10,747 bases of DNA from JBHPGW01 sp042569785 (GTDB taxonomy: Bacteria; Planctomycetota; Phycisphaerae; Sedimentisphaerales; Anaerobacaceae), in NCBI GenBank assembly GCA_042569785.1, contig JBHPGW010000077.1, positions 1 through 10,747 on the forward strand, in the 5' to 3' direction. The translations under genes and the position numbers were made by a program. The notes under the pieces were generated by a model. It had not been told where the DNA came from. It made no database searches and was given only the letters and a program-made list of their open reading frames with translations. Below are positions 5,925 to 10,747 of the stretch, piece by piece (the first letter of the stretch is position 1; each line of letters starts with the position of its first letter).

Positions 5925-7085
5925 TCACTTCTTCACTTTAAACTCATACTCATAAGGCTCATCTTTTTTATCTGACAAATTCTTCTGCCTACACCGAAGC
6001 ATGAAACCATCATCAGTCTTCAGATAATCAAAGCTCTCACCACTAAACATCCCCATCGGCAAACCAACTGGAAGCTCTTCCGGCAACTTACCCGTCCTGG
6101 CCTTTACCATATATATCTCAACCGCAGCCTTGACCGCGTTGTTGTGTGTCTCAAAACGCTTTGTATGTGAAAACATCTTCCTCATTGCAGGAGCAAGGAC
6201 GTTGGTCAAGATCGCGTCAGGATTGTCTTTAGCTACTTTTGCTGTCTTTTCATCTAAATCCCTAAGCACTGTAAACCCTTCTACATAAGGCATCTCAAAA
6301 GCAGCAACAACCTTGTCAAAATAGCCCTCGAAATATTTCTTGCTGCGTTCTAAAAATGCATCATCAGCGGTAAGCAACTTCTCTTTTACGGTCACATCTT
6401 CCACAAAACCAACTACATCTGCCATTTGCTCTGATGTCATGAAAAACAGTACCGCTTCTCGTTCCGCTATAATAGCCGGCTTGATAGACAAAGGTATACT
6501 CTCAATCTCGATCAGTTGATTTTTCAGCCGGGCTATAGTTTCTGCATCCTGCGGCATTGCCGACATTATTTCCATAACACAGTTATTGACTGCATCATTG
6601 ATCGCAATAGCAACCAGGTTGCAAATAAAGATACGATCGTTTATATGCCGTGCCATCCTATAAAGCCCCATACATCGACTCAACGCCTCTTCATAATCAC
6701 CATCGGCTGTAAGGATCTTAGCCTCTGCTATTACCAGGCGAAATATTTCTCTAAGACTGCTAAGCGAGGGAATATCCATATCCATACCCTGGGAAAAATC
6801 CATCCCCCACTCACAGTTCTTCACTTCAGAAGCATCGAGCACCGTATCAATTATTCGCTGGTTCTGTTTCTTATTTACGAATTCTCGTATTTCATCGTTC
6901 AGCTCAATCCTGCCTTTCTGCAGGTCACCTAACATATCCGCCATTCCATCATCCACTCGATAAATAAGACAAGCTTTATAATACAACACCGCTGCGTTAT
7001 CGGGCGGATACGCAAAAGCAATCGAACTCGACATTGCAACAAGCAGACCGACTAAAACAATTCTTTTAAATTTATAAGCATTCAT
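5925..7085 (-). CDS. Exported helical protein, third gene of the ECF operon
   Basis: A 386-aa protein with a clear signal peptide: basic n-region, hydrophobic core and AFA cleavage site after residue 25. The mature part is mostly helical and amphipathic. Residues about 110-150 (ending DYEEALSRCMGLYRMARHI) look like a TPR-type helical pair. The last 70 residues switch to a pattern often seen in planctomycete exported proteins: KAAVEIYMVKARTGKLPEEL, then FDYLKTDDGFMLRC, ending in a charged strand. I do not recognise a named family or a catalytic motif. AAAGGA lies 7 nt before the ATG. The start overlaps the stop of the membrane-protein gene by 4 nt (ATGA), so translation is probably coupled. 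It is the last gene before a strong terminator and is likely the output of the sigma factor operon. Confidence 0.85.
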   Translation of the reverse strand: MNAYKFKRIVLVGLLVAMSSSIAFAYPPDNAAVLYYKACLIYRVDDGMADMLGDLQKGRIELNDEIREFVNKKQNQRIIDTVLDASEVKNCEWGMDFSQGMDMDIPSLSSLREIFRLVIAEAKILTADGDYEEALSRCMGLYRMARHINDRIFICNLVAIAINDAVNNCVMEIMSAMPQDAETIARLKNQLIEIESIPLSIKPAIIAEREAVLFFMTSEQMADVVGFVEDVTVKEKLLTADDAFLERSKKYFEGYFDKVVAAFEMPYVEGFTVLRDLDEKTAKVAKDNPDAILTNVLAPAMRKMFSHTKRFETHNNAVKAAVEIYMVKARTGKLPEELPVGLPMGMFSGESFDYLKTDDGFMLRCRQKNLSDKKDEPYEYEFKVKK

Positions 7086-7519
7086 ATTCTTGTCCTTTCT
7101 ATATCATCTTCTTCATTTTCAAATTCTTCGAGCAATTCATCAATCGTCAAGTTCGCAGGCCGCGGACCAAGCTGCTTAAAGGCCCTGTCAAATTGCTCCT
7201 CAACCGCTTCGATTCCCCCATCACGATAGGCCCTGTTAAGTGATATCAATCGCATCATATCTATAGGCGACATCACAATTTCTATTTTCGGCTGCTGTTT
7301 TAGTTCATCGATCTGACGCTGCTGAATGACAAGAACCCCCGCCATAACAAGCACCAAAACCACCGCTGCCGCCGCTGCGATCATCTTATAAGACCCCCTT
7401 TTAACTTGCGCCCGATCAAAAGCTGTCATGGCATCTTCGATATTGCGCTCGTCAGCCGTTTTGCTTGCCGGCATGGACATCTCTTTGATCAATTTTTCCA
7501 AATTATCTTTGGGTTTCAT
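7082..7519 (-). CDS. Single-pass membrane protein, candidate anti-sigma factor
   Basis: A 145-aa protein with a charged cytoplasmic-type N-terminus (1-45), one hydrophobic helix (about 46-66, very Ala/Val-rich) and an acidic C-terminal region expected outside the membrane. That region has coiled-coil-like helices (68-78, 100-116) and a tail rich in Glu/Asp (127-141). It lies between an ECF sigma factor and an exported protein, with ATGA overlaps at both ends. This is the classical position and topology of an anti-sigma factor. No HxxxCxxC zinc motif or recognised anti-sigma fold is visible, so that role is inference from context. From memory, the start (NLEKLIKEM) resembles planctomycete ECF-linked membrane proteins. 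A GGGGA about 10 nt upstream, inside the sigma gene, could serve as its ribosome site. Confidence 0.8.
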   Translation of the reverse strand: MKPKDNLEKLIKEMSMPASKTADERNIEDAMTAFDRAQVKRGSYKMIAAAAAVVLVLVMAGVLVIQQRQIDELKQQPKIEIVMSPIDMMRLISLNRAYRDGGIEAVEEQFDRAFKQLGPRPANLTIDELLEEFENEEDDIERTRI

Positions 7520-8058
7520 TTTTCAAGTTCCCCATCCAAAATTGTCTTCAGTTTTTCCAAACCATATTTATATCTGCCAAAAACCGTACTAACAGAAACG
7601 CCCTGCACTTTAGCGACATCTTTAAACTTCATACCGCCATTAAGATGCAATACTATAACTTCCCGCTGCTCCAACGGCAGCTGCCCCATCGCCGCAGCCA
7701 AAACTCCCGACCGCTCATCCGCCATCACCAAACTATCAGGCCGCCCCGCTGCACTGCTAACCATTTCAGAACTATCCGCCTCGATCGATTCAACTTGCCT
7801 GCGACGATACTGATCGCGTACTTTGTTAACAACACAACCGATCAAATAATTTTTAACGCCCTTTCGGATCTGAACATGCTTAACAGATTCAGCAAAAGAT
7901 ACAAATACATCATGCAGCACATCTTCAGCGGCCCCGCTATCGCTAAGCATCGCCGCCGCTATCGTTCGCAACTGACCGCTATACTTTTCATAAACCGCGC
8001 GCAGAGCATCCCTATCACCATTCTTGAGTTTCCAAAGAACCAATTTATCTTCCAGCAT
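7516..8058 (-). CDS. ECF-family RNA polymerase sigma factor
   Basis: A 180-aa sigma factor. Region 2 runs about 10-85: KNGDRDALRAVYEKY (12-26), then the core-binding AAEDVLHDVFVSF (43-55), and NYLIGCVVNKVRDQYRRR (70-87) covering the -10 recognition helix. After a linker, region 4 has LPLEQREVIVLHLNGGMKFKD (127-147) and the helix-turn-helix VAKVQGVSVSTVFGRYKYGLEKL (148-170) for -35 binding. The length is typical. The open frame continues upstream to an ATG at 8103, adding 15 residues. I prefer 8058 because the family's N-terminus aligns there and a GGTGG sits 6 nt upstream. It heads a three-gene coupled operon and probably controls that operon and its exported product. Confidence 0.92.
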   Translation of the reverse strand: MLEDKLVLWKLKNGDRDALRAVYEKYSGQLRTIAAAMLSDSGAAEDVLHDVFVSFAESVKHVQIRKGVKNYLIGCVVNKVRDQYRRRQVESIEADSSEMVSSAAGRPDSLVMADERSGVLAAAMGQLPLEQREVIVLHLNGGMKFKDVAKVQGVSVSTVFGRYKYGLEKLKTILDGELEK

Positions 8059-8162
8059 GCCAAACCACCGAATTCGATAAAAAAAACACGCGTCCACTAC
8101 CATTATGACGCATAACCCCCCATTTTTTCTATACGAAAAATAAATATTTCAAAAAAAACACC

Positions 8163-8227
8163 CCCTTGTCATTCCTGCGAAGGCAGGAATCTATAAAAAA
8201 AAGCCGGACGATTTATAACCGCCCGGC
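8163..8227. repeat. Copy 2 of the 65-nt palindrome-plus-terminator cassette
   Basis: Second copy of the cassette at 5835-5899. The palindrome arms ATTCCTGC (8171-8178) and GCAGGAAT (8183-8190) and the loop are identical to copy 1. The four differences all fall in one terminator arm and the loop. The A/G changes within the arm move the G-U wobble to a neighbouring pair while keeping the eight-pair stem. It lies between the sigma gene and the end of the large multi-domain gene. Confidence 0.85.
8195..8227 (-). terminator. Intrinsic terminator of the large multi-domain gene
   Basis: In the minus-strand transcript, GCCGGGCG (8227-8220) pairs with CGTCCGGC (8210-8203) with one G-U wobble. The loop is 9 nt and eight U residues follow (8202-8195). 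It lies 33 nt after the stop codon at 8261 and separates that gene from the ECF operon, which therefore needs its own promoter. A short T-run at 8228-8231 gives only weak symmetry for the plus strand. Confidence 0.9.
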
Positions 8228-8260
8228 TTTTGATCACACACAAAACCTACCACACTCAAA

Positions 8261-10747
8261 TCATTCCCCGACCGCCTCAGCTACCGCCGTTTCAAGCTCA
8301 TCCCCTTTTAGCCCGGTAGCGATAATTTTCCCGTCACGGCCAACGAGAACATTAAAAGGCCATTGCCTTATACTGTAAATTTGCACAAGATTATTATCGC
8401 TCATATCGATAATCCCCTGTTTCCACTCAAGGCCCTTTTCCTTAATATACTTTTCTATCAGCTCGGTATAATATTTAATGCGCTTACTGCCGATTGTAAG
8501 TCCTAACACCTCAAACTGTTCATTGCCGGCAAACTGTTCATAAACATTCCTAACATCTGCAACCCCATCATCGCCGCCGGGCGACATCTGAAAATTCCAG
8601 AAATTGATCAGCAAAACCTTACCGGCATAATCACTCAACTTGATCGTACCGCCATCCAGTGCATCAGCCTCAAAAGCCGGTGCCGCCTGATCAACCTCGA
8701 TCTTTGGCTGCACCCCAACATCTATCAAACCAAGTTCCAACGGCTCATCGACATCCTCATCTTCAGGTACCGTAAATTTATGCCTTGTCATCCCCAAAGG
8801 CTTACTGTAATCGGGCTGATCGTGCGTGCCTTTCTCATAAAGACGAACATTAAGAACATAATCACCCGGCTCGACGTCATCAATGCTGAAACTACCATCA
8901 GCCTGCACCAGAACGCCATAATGCTTATTCATAACATAGCCGTACTTCTCTTTCATAGTCTGCTCTATCTCTTTCTGCCACGCACGGCCTTCTTCACTCG
9001 TACTCCACGTCTGATACCACTGCATTACCTCCGCGACCGTCATCTCATCGAAGCTCTCAGGCCTTGGAAATTCCATCTGGCTGTAAATTTCCTCTAACAT
9101 CTTATCTTGTGGAATATCAGGAGTAACAAATGCCTGGGAATATTTCCAGTCCGCGGATTGCCCCGAAGCTGCCAATTGCCCAACAACTTTTCTGCCGCCG
9201 CCACCAAGAGTAACATTAATTGTCTGCCCCGCTAAAACTTCAACTGTTTGCCGATGCGTACTCGTTGTACGGTTACTGGTTTCAGCACTTATCCTGCGAG
9301 ATAAACCCACCTCTCCAGGCATAACCCGTTCCATTACAAATTTACCCTGCTCATCCGTAATAACGCGCAACCCGAAAGAATAGCGTATCTGGTCAGGGTC
9401 TCGTTGTGTCCCTACACTATGAAGCTGAATATTCTCATTCACACCAGGCTGCGATCCGATATAAAGTGTCCCTTCAATTCGCCCCCACTTTTCAAGATAT
9501 ATATCCGATGATTCTTCGAACTGCTCCTGCGTCATTTCAGCAATACCTAAGTCGTGCACAGCCACAAATTTATACTTTTCTGTTTGAGCCCTGAACGAAA
9601 ACCGCCCATTCGGATCGGTCACTGCCGATTCGACCTGCCGCCCGCTCGGCTTTCTACCGTCCTGCAAATGCAGAAATTTTCCTTTAACCACCAGATAGAC
9701 ATCCGCGCCAGCCGCTGCCTTACCGTTGGGATCATAGACAACCCCATTTAGCCCTTCACCTTTTTCAAGCTCGAAGTCATACACAACCACCCCTTCATTA
9801 CTGTCAAAAACCCTCGAAACACCCGGCAGATAACCCTCGGCATCAACCCTTAGATAATGCCCATCACGAGGATTCGTAAAGCTCATCTCATATTCGCCGT
9901 CAGTAAAATTCTTGACATTGCCGCCGTAATTATTCCAGCCTACCCCCCTGTTATTGCCCCGCTCATAACCTCTTGTCACCTTAAATTCTTTGACCAGTTC
10001 AGAAGTCTCGGCATCGAACACACTGCCCTTAACCTTAAGAGCATCGACCATCACTATTTCATATTCGGTTCCATCTGCTGTCACCGCCGTATTCCCCGTG
10101 CTCATGTACCCCCCTTTATTTCCCTGGATTTTCACTTCATCAGCCGGTGCACTGTCCCAGGCAAAAAGGCCCTGTTCATCTGTCTTTGACCGCCAGCTAA
10201 GGCTATAATATTCACGCCATACGGCTATACTAATATTGACCCCTTCCAATGCGTTACCCTCAATATCAACAACACGCCCATATAAATTATTGCCGGCGGC
10301 CAGAACAAACTCTATCGGCTCGACACCTTCAGCGACATTTATTATCTTAAGTTCGGGAGCATAACCATCTGCGGTTACTGTAACGACAGTATCACCTTCC
10401 TGGCAATGATCAAACTCAAATCTGCCGTCCTCATCGGTATTACTGCGAGGTAAACGTTCATCCCAATGATTTTCACCAAGCAAGATAGAAGCGTCTTTTA
10501 TTGGATTGCCAGCTTCATCGACGACATAGCCCGATAGCATGGCACCGGCCTTTAGAACCATTACGCAGGTCTCCACTCGCAGGTCTTCGGCTCGGTAATT
10601 AGTGTTTCTAAACCAGATTCTTTCCTTGGCGTAATCGGGATGGCTCAACTCGATAGACAGGTTATCTAATCGATCCGGCAAAATATCAAGACGCCATTTA
10701 CCGTCCTTATCTGTTGTAACAGTATCTTCAACACGAATCCAGGGCAT
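8261..10747 (-). CDS. Multi-domain carboxypeptidase-regulatory-like protein with degenerate thioredoxin domain (5' partial)
   Basis: The last 828 codons of a larger protein; the frame is open to the window edge and its first residues lie inside a domain, so the true start is outside. At least five carboxypeptidase-regulatory-like beta-sandwiches follow one another. They are marked by openings such as LSGYVVDEAGNPI, LYGRVVDIEGNAL and LNGVVYDPNGKAA, each followed by a T-D-x-x-G-x-F strand, across about 70-520. A helical insert (about 545-605) precedes one more such fold. The C-terminal domain (about 680-828) is TlpA/AhpC-like: APAFEADALDGG, GKVLLINFWNF, and a retained cis-proline (P797 in WPFNVLVGRDG). 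The CxxC active site is replaced by M721-S-P-G724, so redox activity is not expected. Related planctomycete proteins carry an N-terminal M56/BlaR1-type peptidase or membrane part, but that is recall and unverifiable here. Probably envelope-located. Confidence 0.85.
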   Translation of the reverse strand: MPWIRVEDTVTTDKDGKWRLDILPDRLDNLSIELSHPDYAKERIWFRNTNYRAEDLRVETCVMVLKAGAMLSGYVVDEAGNPIKDASILLGENHWDERLPRSNTDEDGRFEFDHCQEGDTVVTVTADGYAPELKIINVAEGVEPIEFVLAAGNNLYGRVVDIEGNALEGVNISIAVWREYYSLSWRSKTDEQGLFAWDSAPADEVKIQGNKGGYMSTGNTAVTADGTEYEIVMVDALKVKGSVFDAETSELVKEFKVTRGYERGNNRGVGWNNYGGNVKNFTDGEYEMSFTNPRDGHYLRVDAEGYLPGVSRVFDSNEGVVVYDFELEKGEGLNGVVYDPNGKAAAGADVYLVVKGKFLHLQDGRKPSGRQVESAVTDPNGRFSFRAQTEKYKFVAVHDLGIAEMTQEQFEESSDIYLEKWGRIEGTLYIGSQPGVNENIQLHSVGTQRDPDQIRYSFGLRVITDEQGKFVMERVMPGEVGLSRRISAETSNRTTSTHRQTVEVLAGQTINVTLGGGGRKVVGQLAASGQSADWKYSQAFVTPDIPQDKMLEEIYSQMEFPRPESFDEMTVAEVMQWYQTWSTSEEGRAWQKEIEQTMKEKYGYVMNKHYGVLVQADGSFSIDDVEPGDYVLNVRLYEKGTHDQPDYSKPLGMTRHKFTVPEDEDVDEPLELGLIDVGVQPKIEVDQAAPAFEADALDGGTIKLSDYAGKVLLINFWNFQMSPGGDDGVADVRNVYEQFAGNEQFEVLGLTIGSKRIKYYTELIEKYIKEKGLEWKQGIIDMSDNNLVQIYSIRQWPFNVLVGRDGKIIATGLKGDELETAVAEAVGE

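Noticed and set aside
8059..8103. Longer start for the ECF sigma factor at 8103
   Set aside because: The extra 15 residues fall outside the family's usual N-terminus; the only G-rich stretch is 12 nt from that ATG. Not fully excluded.
7645..8115. 156-codon open frame on the plus strand
   Set aside because: Antisense to the ECF sigma gene, with no domain of its own.
5835..8227. The two similar 65-nt copies as a CRISPR array or transposon ends
   Set aside because: Only two copies, more than 2 kb apart in the same orientation, with ordinary genes between them and no transposase or target duplication.

Overview
The window looks like a chromosomal segment of a Planctomycetota bacterium, most likely class Phycisphaerae (Sedimentisphaerales-like). 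This placement is inferred from protein style, not from a marker gene. The clues are a secreted beta-helix protein with a single dockerin-like repeat, an ECF sigma factor translationally coupled to a one-pass membrane protein and an exported protein, and a large protein of stacked carboxypeptidase-regulatory-like domains ending in a thioredoxin-like fold.

Layout. 41-1840 (+) encodes a secreted beta-helix/dockerin-like/Ig-like protein. It converges on a diguanylate cyclase with a degenerate receiver domain (1867-2877, -). A 377-nt divergent intergenic region (2878-3254) carries one good sigma70-type promoter in each direction. The + strand then has a two-TM DUF378-type membrane protein (3255-3485) and a 38-codon cysteine-rich microprotein (3558-3674). 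An orphan FliG-type protein runs on the minus strand (3701-4698). Across a second intergenic region (4699-5005) it diverges from a SpoIIE/RsbU-type PP2C phosphatase (5006-5821, +).

From 5925 to the right edge every gene is on the minus strand. In transcription order the first unit is an ECF sigma factor (8058-7516), a one-TM protein (7519-7082) and an exported helical protein (7085-5925). These three are joined by two 4-nt ATGA overlaps. Upstream of the sigma gene lies the 3' end of a large multi-domain protein (8261-10747) whose 5' end is outside the window.

Both minus-strand units end in an intrinsic terminator fused to a REP-like palindrome. The two 65-nt copies (5835-5899 and 8163-8227) match at 61 positions.

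The left half is rich in signalling outputs (c-di-GMP synthesis, Ser/Thr-type dephosphorylation, a flagellar-switch paralogue), but no other flagellar gene and no anti-sigma or antagonist partner is visible. The items most worth following are the Cys-rich microprotein, the coupled ECF trio, the FliG paralogue with altered torque-helix charges, the thioredoxin domain lacking its CxxC cysteines, and the duplicated terminator/palindrome cassette.
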